The position numbers and the translations under genes are program-made. From Eucommia ulmoides (lineage: Eukaryota > Streptophyta > Magnoliopsida > Garryales > Eucommiaceae), in contig CM028333.1 in NCBI GenBank assembly GCA_016647705.1, positions 16,489,743 through 16,553,742 on the forward strand: a stretch of 64,000 nucleotides of DNA, written 5' to 3'. The first letter of the stretch is position 1; each line of letters opens with the position of its first letter. This document shows, piece by piece, positions 26,106 through 38,100 of the stretch. The notes under the pieces are model-generated. The model did not search any database. It had not been told where the DNA came from and saw nothing but the letters and a program-made list of their open reading frames with translations.

Positions 26106-26792
26106 ATCGTCAATGGAGCTACCACTCCCAATTCAGATTATTTAACATGGTTTTGTCAAGACAAATTAATTTTTGGAGTACTAATGGGTTTTATCTCTCA
26201 AAATATTATTCCTCTCATCACTCAATGTAGAACATCTCGTGAGGTATGGACAATTCTCTCTAACACCTGTGCAAGGCCATCTCGTGATCACATCAAGCAA
26301 ATTAAGGAACAAATTAAGCATGCACCCAAAGGGTCACAAACAATCTCAGAATACATGCAATTTATCAAGACTTGGACTGAAGAACTTGCCCTCCTTGGCA
26401 AGCTTATGGACGATGAAGACATCATTAAGAAAATTCTTGATGAACTTGATGATGATTACAAACCCATTGTTGATGTTATCAATGCACGAGATACCAGCAT
26501 ATCATTTGATGAACTCCATGAGAAGCTAATTAACAAAGAGTTGTCTCTTTGGTCTCATCTCTCTAATACAACTTCTCTTCTGGCCTCAGCAAATCCTACT
26601 TCAACTCGGGCCAACTCTCGATCGAATGGATCGCGGAATCAACAGTCATGGGCACACACACCACCCAACTCCAATATGCAAATTGATTGTCCCTCTCCTC
26701 GGACATATCTTGGAAAGTGTCAAAGGTGTTGTGCTCAAGGACACACGATTCAGCAATGTCCTCTATTTCGCTTGACACCAATGAATTCGTAG
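26106..26792 (+). pseudogene. copia gag remnant with CCHC zinc knuckle
   Basis: The open part (26184-26792) carries a UBN2-type gag domain: tryptophan in REVWTIL, QIKEQIKH, SEYMQFIKTW, and DEDIIKKILDELDDDYKPIV. It ends in the zinc knuckle CQRCCAQGHTIQQC (C-x2-C-x4-H-x4-C), which packages the element's RNA. Frame ahead of 26184 continues upstream (STTPNSDYLTWFCQDKL) without a good start codon. Confidence 0.8.
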
Positions 26793-26879
26793 TCCAATCC
26801 ACAACTACGAGCATCTTATCAATGGAAACCTTGACCTCCAACTCCATGGCAACCACGTGCTAATATTGCAATAACTGAC

Positions 26880-28240
26880 CAATTCAATTACTCCAATTGG
26901 GTCCTTGATAGTAGTGCATCGCACCATGTTACTACCGACCTGAGTAATCTCTCAATTAATGCCCCTTATTCAGGGGCTGGCGACGTTGTGATTGGCGATG
27001 GCACGGGTCTCCCTATTTCGCATAATGGTTTTACATCTCTACACACTTCCTCACATACCTTCTCACTTCATAATGTGCTTTGTGTTCCTACCATGCATAA
27101 AAATCTTATTTCTATTTCTTAATTTTGTAAAGCTAACAATACATCCATTAAATTCTTACATTTTTCTTTTCTTGTGAAGGATTTTCACACTGGGGCAACA
27201 CTTTTTCAAGGTTAAAACTAAAGATGAGGTGTATGAATGACCGATCCGTTCTATCAAGTCTTCTCCCTTGGTAGTTTTCTCCAGTGTCAAGACCACTTCG
27301 TCCGAGTGGCATCATCGCTTAGGTCATCTGTCATTGTCAATTCTTAGGCATATTGTCTCTGGTTTTCACTTAGACGTCACAAGTCCGACATCTCTTAATT
27401 TCAATTGTAATGCGTGTCAATGCAATAAAAATCACAAGTTACCTTTCTCCATTTTCACTCTTCTTTCAACTTCTCCATTTGAAATAATATTCTTTGATGT
27501 GTGGACCTCTCCTGTGCGTTCTATTGATGATTTCAAATATTATGTTATTTTTGTTGATCATTTTACAAAATACATATGGTTTTATTCACTTAAAAGAAAA
27601 TCCAATGTTTGTGCCACTTTTGTTCGCTTTAAATCACTAGTGGAAAACTACTTCAATCGAAAAATCATCACATTTTATTCTGACAATGGGGGGAATATCA
27701 AGCACTTCCATCATACCTTAGTTCTAGTGGGATATCTCGTTTAACCTCACCTCCACACACTCTTGAATACAATGGGTGTTTTGAACGTCGTCATTGTCAT
27801 ATTGTTGAAACAAACTTATTACTCATTTCACATGCTTACATGCCTTTGTCATACTAGTCATATGCATTCTCCACCGCTGTTTATCTCATTAATCGTCTAC
27901 TCACTACCACACTCCAACTTCTATCACCGTATGCAAAGCTCTTTGGCATACCTCCCAGCTACTCAAAATTTCGAAGTTTTGGTTGTCTATGTTATCATTG
28001 GTTGCATCCATATTCGTCTCATAAGCTACCTCTTCGTTCCACCCCTTGTGTCTTTCTTGGACACTCCTCCACCCAGAGTGCCTATCTTTATTTTGATCCC
28101 GTAACTTCATGTCTCTACACATCTCGTCATGTTAAATTCGTCGAGTCGATTATGCCTTTCAAAACCATTCAACCTAATATTTCCCCGTCCGTCCTCTTCC
28201 ACGTCCTACGTCTGGTTTCCTTTTGAGTCATCGTCTTCGG
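26880..28240 (+). pseudogene. copia protease and integrase remnant
   Basis: The protease site region reads WVLDSSASHH where active copias have D-S/T-G-A-S, so Gly is replaced by Ser. The gag-pre-integrase zinc motif (WHHRLGHLS ... CNACQCNKNHKLPF) and integrase core (FVDHFTKYIWFYSLKRKS, YSDNGG) follow at 27268-27744. Stops near 27121, 27213 and 27742 break the frame, and a further shift moves the end (PLRSTPCVFLGHS) to another frame. Confidence 0.8.
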
Positions 28241-28589
28241 CCATAATCACACCATCTGTGACTATCGAACCTGACCTTCAAGCGGATTCCACTCAAGACA
28301 CCACAACCATACCCGCCGAAATCATTCTCTCATCCAAAAACACATCTCTCCTACCAAACCTGAGACTTAGCACCACGGCTCCACCTTTACCACACCGTAG
28401 CACCCAGTAGCCACTCCAAACCCTACCCTCTGAACCCAACTCTCCCGTAACCCAATCACCATACCTCTCATACTCGACACCTATTCCTTCTCCATATCAA
28501 GGTATAGTTACTCAATCTAAAAATAATATCCACAAACCAATCCAAAAACTTAATTTCACCGCACAACTTTCCACCAACCCTAACCTTGA

Positions 28590-30060
28590 ACCTTCTACAA
28601 TGACCCAGGCCATCAAAGATCCCAAATGGCGTCAGACCATGTCTGAGGAGTATGATGCTCTTGTTTGGAACGGGACATGGGACCTTGTTCCATCTCATCC
28701 ATCCCAAAATGTCGTTGGTTATAAGTGGATTTTTTGAACTAAACGTTTCTCTGATGGTTTTGTTAACAAGTGCAAAGCACGTTTAGTTGCCAAGGGGTTC
28801 CACCAATACCTGGGTGTTGAGTACCATAACACCTTCAGACCTGTTGTCAAACCAACAACAATACGACTTGTTCTCTCTCTTGTCGTCACTCGTGGTTGGT
28901 CACTGCGACAACTTGATGTCAATAATGTCTTTCTCCAAGGCTCTTTTTCTGAGGATGTCTTTATGGCGTAACCACAAAGATTCATTGACAAATACTATCC
29001 TCATCATGTCCGTAAACTACACAAAGCAATATACAATCTCAAACAAGCCCCCCGTGCTTGGTACCATGAGCTACGTCAGTTTCTCATCACCGCAGACTTT
29101 ACTAACTCTCATGCCGACACATTACTATTTGTCTACAATGCTTCAGGCATTATGATATATCTTTTGGTCTACATTGATGACATCATTATCATAGGAAACA
29201 ATGATATAGCAGTACACAAGTTTATTCATCTTCTATCCAACAAATTCTCCCTCAAGGATCTTGATCGACTTTCATATTTCCTTAGAGTTGAAGTCATTCC
29301 ACATCCACAGTGCATCGTTCTTTCTCAACAGCGATATATAAATGATCTGCTTACTCACACTCACATGTCCGATGTCAAGCACGTGTCTATGCCACTTGTC
29401 ACTACTCCAACTTTTACTCTTCACTCCGGATCATCCCTATCTAATCCAACTGAATACAGAGCTATTGATGTCAGTTTCCAATACTTATCACTCACATACC
29501 CGGACATTGCTTACACTGTCAACAAGTTATCAAAATTCATGTATTGCCCCAAGACTGATCATTGGAATGTAGTAAAGCGTCTACTACGGTATCTTTGTTG
29601 TACTATTACTCATGGTGTTGTTATCTACTGTAACTCACCATTATCACTTCGTGCATTTTCGAATGTTGACTGGGCAGGAAACAAGAATGACTTCACCTTT
29701 ACAAGTGCCTATCTCATCTACATTGGTCGCAATCCAATCTCATGGAATTCAAAGAAACAAAGGACGGTGGCCCGCCCTTCTACCGAGGCTAAGTACCGAG
29801 CTGTTGCTACCACAACTATTGAAATTCGTTGAATTTGTTCTCTACTCACCGAACTTCACGTTTTTCTACCTTCACAACCGGTTATCTACTGTGACAAGTG
29901 AAACAAATCTATGCTCAAATCCGGTTTTTTATTCTCGCATGAAACATGTTGCTCTTGACTATCACTTCATTTGGGAACAAGTTCAAGGCAACTCTCTTTG
30001 AGTTGCCCATGTGTCCTCTGCTAATCAACTAGCTGATGCTCTCACCCAACTTTTTTCCAG
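28590..30060 (+). pseudogene. copia reverse transcriptase and RNase H remnant
   Basis: Recognisable blocks are [41 protein letters not shown] and NLKQAPRAWYHEL. The catalytic YIDDIIIIG is intact (29152-29832 frame), followed by the RNase H start and [10 protein letters not shown]. Stops interrupt at 28737 and 28969 and after 29830, and the distal RNase H (CDK, SHETCCS*) is broken. Confidence 0.85.
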
Positions 30061-30126
30061 CTCTCGTTTCCGACAATTGAAGAGCAAGATTGGAATCACC
30101 TCATGGTGCTCCATCTTGCGGGGGTA

Positions 30127-30355
30127 TGATAAATATATGCGTATATTGTAGGATCTTGATTATTGTCAAATTATTATAGGAGATTAGCTACCTACCTATT
30201 ATAGATCATTTGACTTTTCTTGATTATGGTCTAATTATTATAAGAGATTAGTTACTTATTATACCATTTGGCTTTTTTTTTATTAATGATTGTATTGTAT
30301 ATATAATCAATTTGATTGAATGTAATAAACATGTCATATTTCATCAAACTCTTTA
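30127..30355 (+). repeat. 3' LTR of copia element
   Basis: It starts TGATAAATATATGCG after a G-rich tract and ends CTTTA, followed by the target duplication GTGTT. Confidence 0.85.
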
Positions 30356-30360
30356 GTGTT

Positions 30361-32166
30361 TGCTTTTTTTAGTGTATACATGCTAAACAATAAACATCCT
30401 TGTACTCATGTTGTCATGTTTTCTTGATGATGGTTCTCATGTTTTGAAAAATTGTTGCACAATAATTTTTTGAAAAAAAAAAAATGCTTTATAGCAATTT
30501 TTTTTAAAAATTGGCTACACAACAAATTTTTGTGAAACTTGTTGCAATAGTGTTGCTTTCCGTTGGGTTTGTAAATTATGGGTTACTTTCATGAAAATTC
30601 TGTTGTTCTTAATCTTTTGTTAATTTGGAAATTGATTTTCAATAGTGATTTTAATGGTGATTATCTTCTGTTTCATCAAGACCTCTGTACAACATTTATT
30701 TTTATTTTTTGTGTTATTAGTACGAAAAAATTGTTGCACAACGACCTTTATCTCCCCATGGATAATTGTTGTTTTACATCAACCTTTACCCCCTCCATCG
30801 TCAATTATAGTGTTGTTAACATTATTATTGTACAACAACATTTCAATAGCAGTGAAAGATTTTATTACAGAACAGCAAATATTGCTCCTTGTAATATTCA
30901 TGCGCTGCAATTGTCATGGCGGCGTTTTGATTTTGGCGGTGACAATTTTTTGTTGTGGAATTTTCATCAATGGAGGGTAGCAAAAAGTTTATTAATTATA
31001 TTTAGCCATGTTGAGTGTTGTTTTAATATTTTTGGTCCATCTATTATGCCTCGATAATTCAAGTAATAATCTCATTTGAGTAAATATCGTTATACAGTAA
31101 CTATTATCAGTTTCATATGAAATTCATACTTATTATTGTTTGTCGTGTGTCAATACTGTATAAAAGTTATTGCAATGCAATTTTAGTGCATGAATTTTGT
31201 ATATGTTTGTAAACAATAATCGAGGGAATGGAAGGCTCATCAGTCAACCAAATTGAGACTGAAATTGGGATAGTAAAATTCTACAAACAGTAACATCACA
31301 TTTTCGAACCAAAATTCAATATCTATTTTTTTTGCAAAATCAATCCCTCATTACCATTGTTGTAATACAGTAACTAATCACAAATAATTGTATATTTTAG
31401 ACAAAAAATGAACGTAAATGTTAATAGTTATTGTACAGTAACTTTTGTGATGGTGAATTTGATGATAATTACTATGCAATAACATTTGTTCTTTAAGAAG
31501 TAAAAGCACATTTGAAGGGAAAAAAATTATCGGTTTTTTCAATCTTCAACACCGGCATAACTTTGTAAAGACAATTCTACATCTATTTTCATGTACACCA
31601 ATTGCAAGCAATGAACAAATTCAAAACAAAAAACAAAGCAAAACCTATAAATCTGTTCATGGAATTAAACACATTTGATGAGGAAAAAAAGAGAGAGAGA
31701 TGGGTCTACCTGTTTTTTCAAGCTTCCAGACCGGCATGAATTTTACATCATTTAGGTATAGTAACAATTTCAAGTAATGAACAAATTCAAACAAAAACCA
31801 AAATTGGTTTTGAAAACAAAAACAAATTGTTCACCGCCATCGCCATTGTCTTCAGGCTCGGACCTAGCAAATTCTTGTAACACCCTAGTCTAAGTCCGGA
31901 CCGGCCCATGACCACCGCTATTATTTAGTTGTGAATCCAAGAAAATGGGCATTATCCAATCCATAGGTTTTCTTACAGGAGCATTTTCTTTACAAACCAA
32001 TGCTTGTCAGCATTTTTAAATTAAGCATTGGCTCCTAAAAGGCAAAATAAACCTGAGACTTTCATTTATTACCAACAAGAATAAAACAAATCTCCCAACT
32101 TTTCAATAGCTCTCCTCTCTCTATAAGATAGTGAAAACAAATCTATCTAAACAACCATGATGATGA
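30361..32166. other. Spacer between copia element and PRS3 3' end
   Basis: AT-rich DNA with repeated short words, including several copies of ACAGTAAC between 31090 and 31440, a roughly 165-bp imperfect duplication (31504-31800) and the PRS3 3' untranslated region at the right. The sequence TTGTAACACCCTAGTC at 31877 resembles the start of a TGTAACACCC-type LTR but no matching end was seen. No gene was supported. Confidence 0.5.
31504..31800. repeat. Imperfect direct duplication of about 130-165 bp
   Basis: Both copies contain CACATTTGA, GTTTTTTCAA, ACCGGCAT and AATGAACAAATTCAAA in the same order (copy 1 about 31504-31637, copy 2 about 31669-31798). Copy 2 has a GA-rich insertion. Confidence 0.75.
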
Positions 32167-35100
32167 TTATATCTGAAGACTAGATGCTATGGAAGCGGCT
32201 AAGCTTAGAACTTGAAAGGGGGCTTTGTTCTTCACCGCCTTCACCGTCCCAGGACACGAATCCGTGATCCAAAAGTAAGTTAACCCGTTCTCCGGATTCC
32301 CTTTTTTTTTTTTTTAAATAAAAAAGTGGAAATTATTAAAAACAAATGCCAAATTAAAGATTCGAAAAAGGATTTCGAAATTATTTCTTACCTCCCCCAT
32401 CGTGTTCAAACCGCTCCCAGGACTTGTTCGGGAATATCCCATGTGTTACATAGGCACTGATTTTTTCTGCACCGTGCTTGGCCAAAACTTTCTAAAAATA
32501 ACCCAGTTAAAAGAATAAAGGTGGTTACGCATCGTAATTTCGATCAGGATAATAATATAAACTAGTTCCCCTAAGGTGATGATACCTGGCACTCGATCAA
32601 AGTGCCGCCAGATTGAACAAGATCGTCAACAATCACAACGTGACGTCCTCTGGGATCTCCCTCCTTGATGCGTACAATGCGTTGATCCCCTTCCCTCACT
32701 TTTGCACAAACAATCTGAGAAACAAACCAATGCACCATGAAAAATAAAATAGTATAAAATTGGACACGTATGTGAAGATCAGGGTACTACCGTCGGAAAA
32801 TGCTGCAGCTGCTTATGGAACCGTTTCCATGCACCATCATCAGGGAAAGCAATGGATATCTATAGAAAGAGAGAGAGAGAGAGGAGAGACTAGAGAGTTC
32901 AGAAAACCCAAAATTCGACTAACTTTTATCAAAAATCTGATTCATACCATCAAATGTGAGAGAGAGAGAGAGTACATTGTCGGAGTCGAGGAGCTGCTGA
33001 AGCCTGTTCAAGAGCAAAGGTATGCCACTCTCAAAGCAGGGCAAAATATTATCACCAAAGTAGAATCTCTCCTGCAATGGAACACATCATGGGGTAAAGA
33101 TCATCAAAGGGTTGGAAAAAAAAAAAGACGAATACAGAACCAACCTGCAAAGCATGGATATCAAAGATGACTAAACTAGTGGGTCCTCCTCTGGATATTG
33201 GAATATTAGAGAGTATTCTAGCAAGAGTAAAAGCTGTTGCAACATCACCTTCTTCCTCCATGCGTTCAGAAGTACCCGTGGGGAAAAAGGGAAGGACGAG
33301 CGTGAATGAGGAAACAAACAGCTTTGGTAATGCGTAAACAACAGAGAGTTGCTCAAAAATCACTCCAGGAGAACTAAACGAGGCAAGAAAAGCTACATGC
33401 TGTCCTCGAATGCCGGGTGCGTTGGATATGAATAAGTTGGGGAATCCATCTTCAAATGTCCTGAAGCAGTACAGTAGTTAAGTAATTTTATGAATGATTT
33501 CAATGGTGAGAAATTTTATTCAACAACTGAGAGATTACAAGGGAATACCAAGCATTTGAGAAGCTTGGAAACTCACCAAAGAGCTGAGCTCAATACAATA
33601 AAATTCCCGATACCCTCTATAATGTCATCATTCTCCTTATATCCTTCTCACCCATCCCTAACCATAACCAACTCTAAACAGAATCTCAAAACAGAATAAC
33701 AGCACAACAAAAATAACAGCACTATTTTCCCTTCCCCATCTTACCCTTCCTTCTAGAATAAGTGAAACAAACTTGAGGCCTAACAATACCCCCCCGCCTA
33801 AACATTCACATTGTCCTCAAGGTGAAATTTAGGAAACTGTTTCTAAAGCATGTGAAAGTCCTCCCAAGTTGCTTCAAATTTAGGTAGCGATTTCCATTTC
33901 AACAACACTGCAACCTCACCAGAATTGCCATGTGCCTTAGGACGCACTCCCAATAACCGCTCAGGTTTCACCACTAACTCGAGCTTTGGAGTCAGTTGTG
34001 GAGGTAGTACTGGAGATGAAATAGAGATCCCTCAAGCTCGACGCAATTGAGAAATGTAGAAGACAAGATGTATAGTAGCTGAAGGGGGAAGTTCCAGCTT
34101 GTAGGCGACCTAGCCAATACGCTGCAGAATCTTAAAAGGATCGTAGAAACGAGCAACAAGTTTCTTATACTTGCATTGAGCTAAGGACCGTTGTCTGTAT
34201 GGTCTCAGCTTCAAGAAAACCAAGTCTCCTTCAGCAAACTCCTCATGGTGCCTTTTACTATCAGCCTGCATCTTTATTTTCTGCTGGGCTCATAGCAACT
34301 GCATCTGTAAGTCATCTAATTGTACATCTCGAACCTCTAGCAATTGATCAACCGACGAGACTGAAGTCGTGCCACGCTCGTAATGAATGAGAGGGGCAGG
34401 GTCTCGACCATACAAAGCACGAAAAGGAGTACAACGAGTAGAGGAGTGAAAAGAGGTGTTGTACTAGTACTCTGCCCATGCCAACCAACGAGCCCAAGTG
34501 CGAGGCTTCTCTGATGCAAAACAACGCAGATAAATTTCAAGACATCAATTGACAACCTCTGTCTGTCCGTCGGTTTGAGGATGATAGGCTATACTACGCT
34601 TGAGAGTAGTACCTTATAATTTGAATAACTCACTCCAAAAATGGCTCAGAAACACACGATCTCAATCAGAAATAACAGACTGAGGGATGCCGTGACACCT
34701 CACAATCTTCTTGACAAAAACTCCAGCAACTGACACCAGGTGTTTCAAGCCTATAAAGTGAGCGTATTTGCTCAGTCTATCCACAATCACAAGTATAGAT
34801 CCACGCCATCAGAACGGAGTAGTCCTTCAATGAAATCAAGGGTAACTTCATCCTAAACCTGAGGTCTTGAGCAAGGAGAAGAATAGGCTGAAGTAACCTA
34901 GCTAGAGTGATAGCCAAATGTTTGTTCTGCAGGTAAACCATGCATTCTTGCACAAATTTAATAATATCCTTGCGCATGCCACCCCAAAACAACTCAGCTG
35001 CAACACGCTGATACATTTTCATCTCTCCTGAATGCCCACCAAATGGGGAGTTATGAAACTCTCCAATAATAGTAGAGAGAAGCCTCAAAGTATGAGGAAT

Positions 35101-38100
35101 CACTAGGCGTCCCTTATAATACAAAACTCCTTGCTCCACCGTGAATCCAACATGGTGTTGAGTCCCTGAACTAATGTCATCCCTTAACTTTTTAAGAAAT
35201 TCATCCTCTGGTAATTCAGCCCGTAAACTATCCCAGTATTGCCACTGAGGAACTGCCAAAATTGAACACTCTACCTATTCCAGAATACGAGAGAGAGCAT
35301 CAGCCACTCTATTACTTGCCCTACTATGATACTGGATGTCAAAATCGTACCCCATGAGTTTGGTAATCCATTTTTGGTACACAGCTCCCACAATTCTCTG
35401 TTTCAGCATAAACTTCAAACTCTGTTGGTTTATCCTTACTACAAAACACCTCCCAAGCAAATAAAGTTGTCACTTTACTACGACAAACATTATCACCATC
35501 AACTCCTCATAGATTGGCTTCAAGCAAGCTTGAGGACCAAGAGTGCAGCTAAAAAAATGCTACTGGTTGCTGGCCCTGTAAGAGTACTGCTCCTAACCCA
35601 AAACCAGAAGCATCTGTCTCTATGATAAAAGGCTGTGTAAAAATCACGCATCGCCAGCACGAAAACTGAAGTCATAACTCGTTTCAACTTCTCAAAAGCT
35701 TTCTCAGCCGCATCATTCCACCCAAATTTATCTTTTTTAAGTTGCTCAATCAATGGCAACGTAATTCGAGCATAGCTGGCCACAAATTTTCTATAGTAGC
35801 CAGTCAAAACCAAGATACTATAACCTAAATCTTGCTTGGACTAGCTGCAACTTCATCTCTAGAAATGATATGTCCAAGATAAGAAACTTGAGTTTGACCA
35901 AACTCACATTTTTTGCGGTTGGCATATAAACTATTATGTTGTAGACACCCAAAACTTGTGCCAAATGTTGTTGATAGGCTTTCTTAGAAGGGCCGTAAAT
36001 CAGAATGTCATCAAAAAAGACTAAAACGAATTTTCTGAGATAGGGCCGAAACACATAATTCATAAGTGATTGAAACGTTGTTGGAGCGTTAGTGAGATCG
36101 AACGGCATTATGAGGAACTCGTAATGGCCATCATGAGTCCTGAAAGCAGTTTTAGGGACATCCTCAGTTTTGACCCTGATCTGATGGTAGCCTGACTTCA
36201 GATCAAGCTTTGAAAAAATACGTGCACCATATAACTCATCAAGAAGTTCATCTATGACAGGAATGGGGTACTTATCTGGTACTGTTGCCTTGTTCAGAGC
36301 CCTGTAGTCCACACAAAAATGCCATCAACCATCCTTCTTCTTCACTAGCAAGACAGGACTAGAAAATGGGCTATTACTGACTTATATGATGCCGGCAACG
36401 AGCATCTCCTTGATCAATCGTTCTATCTCAGCCTTCTGAATGTGAGGATATCGATAAGGGCGTACATTTATCGGTAGGTTGTTCTCCTTGAGCACAATGG
36501 AGTGCTCATGTCCACGGGCAGGTGGTAATCCAAGAGGCATGTTAAAAACAACCCCATGCTTAACAAGAGTTGGGTGAAGAAACTCTGGCACAGAGGAAAT
36601 ACTTTCATCAGGCACAACTATTTGATATTTGATTGAGCTCTACCAGAATTCCATAACCCTCATGTTTAAGGGTCCTCATCATCGCCTTTAAAGACACCAA
36701 GGTTTTGCCTAGAGAGGTATCCTCACATAAGGTGATAGTCTCATTGTCTAATCTGAACTTCATCACCTGAGATTTCTAATGAGTGTGAGCCATTCCCAAT
36801 GTTTCAAGCCATTGAATGCCATGGATTACATCCGAGCTCCCCAACCCAAGTGGCAAAAAATCCTCAACGATATCAATTCTCTGCAAGTGAAGGGATACTC
36901 CTTGGCAAATTCCTTCTCCTTGCACCGAATTTCCAGTTACCATAGTTACTCCATAAGCTTCCATCTTAGAAACTGGAAGCTGTAAACGTTTCACCAACTC
37001 AAAAGAAATGAAATTGTGAGTTGCACTTGGATCAATCAACATTATTACTTCTTGCTTGCCAATTGATCCTTTCAGCTTCATAGTCTTCGGAGTTGTTAAG
37101 CTCACTACCGAATTGAGAGAGACCTCCACCATCTGATTGATCTCCACCGTCTCTAGTTCTGGTACCACCTCGTCCAAATTGTCAGATTCCACTACCTCTC
37201 ATTCGTCGTCATCATGGGTCAGCAAAACATTTAATTCCCTTTTCTTACAATGGTGCCCAGGTGCCCATTTGCCATCACACCGGTAACACAATCCTTTTTC
37301 TCGTTTGTTTTGCATTTCCGAATCAGTCAACCTTCGTACCTCACCATACGGCTTAACTCCGGAAGTTCTTCCCGCCATGGACGATCGAAATCCTCCTGAT
37401 GAAGCAGTGGGCCAGCGGCCCAAGTTGCTGGCTGGAAAGAATTGACGAGCTTGACAAAAGTGCTGGGCTTGAAAGAATAGGCCACCAACAATTTTTCTTT
37501 AATTTTCTGGGCCAAGTCCATGGCCCGGTCCAAGTTGTCAGGCTCCAAGACCCGTAATTCAGCTAGGATATCTGGCTTCAACCCGTTGATGAAATTCCCA
37601 AGAGCAACTTCATTCAACACATCCTCCAACGGCGCCGAGAGTTCCATAAACCTCTGGCGATAATCACAAACATCGCCATCCTGCACCAAAGCGAGCCACT
37701 GTTCATGGAGTGCCCCATCTGAGTAGAGCGAAATTGTTTCGGAAGCAAGATCTTCATCTCCTCCTACAAAACGATAGATCGTCGCTTGTTTTCCCATTGG
37801 TATCATAGTAAAGCATCACCTCTGAAGCCGATGACCGCCGCCTCGATCTTTTCTTCGTTTGTGAACCGGTGGAGAGCAAAATATCGCTCTGCCTTCAAGA
37901 TCCAACCATCAAGATTCGTACCATCGAACACCGGCATCTCCAATTTTTTAAATCCGAAATCATGTCGTGAACCAGAGAGATTGGTATTGCCGTCAGCTGC
38001 ATGTGAACCTCCCACCATCGGACTAAGAACCATGGCCTCTATCACTTTGCTAGACGACAATGATGAAACGATTTGAGTTTAATCTTCCTAGAGCTTAAGG

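Larger units (their letters stand above)
25280..30355 (+). mobile_element. Ty1/copia retrotransposon, structurally complete, coding-dead
   Basis: A 5.1-kb element with LTRs at 25280-25534 and 30127-30355, both ending CTTTA. A PBS-like TGGTATACCGAG directly follows the 5' LTR, and a purine tract (GCGGGGGTA) precedes the 3' LTR. GTGTT flanks it on both sides. Domains run in copia order: gag with a CCHC knuckle, protease, integrase, then reverse transcriptase and RNase H. Several in-frame stops and frameshifts mean it cannot make its proteins. It lies between PHS1 and PRS3. Confidence 0.9.

Noticed and set aside
30578-31057. 159-residue plus frame next to the copia element
   Set aside because: AT-rich and low complexity with no family resemblance; the overlapping frame 30645-30980 is equally open.
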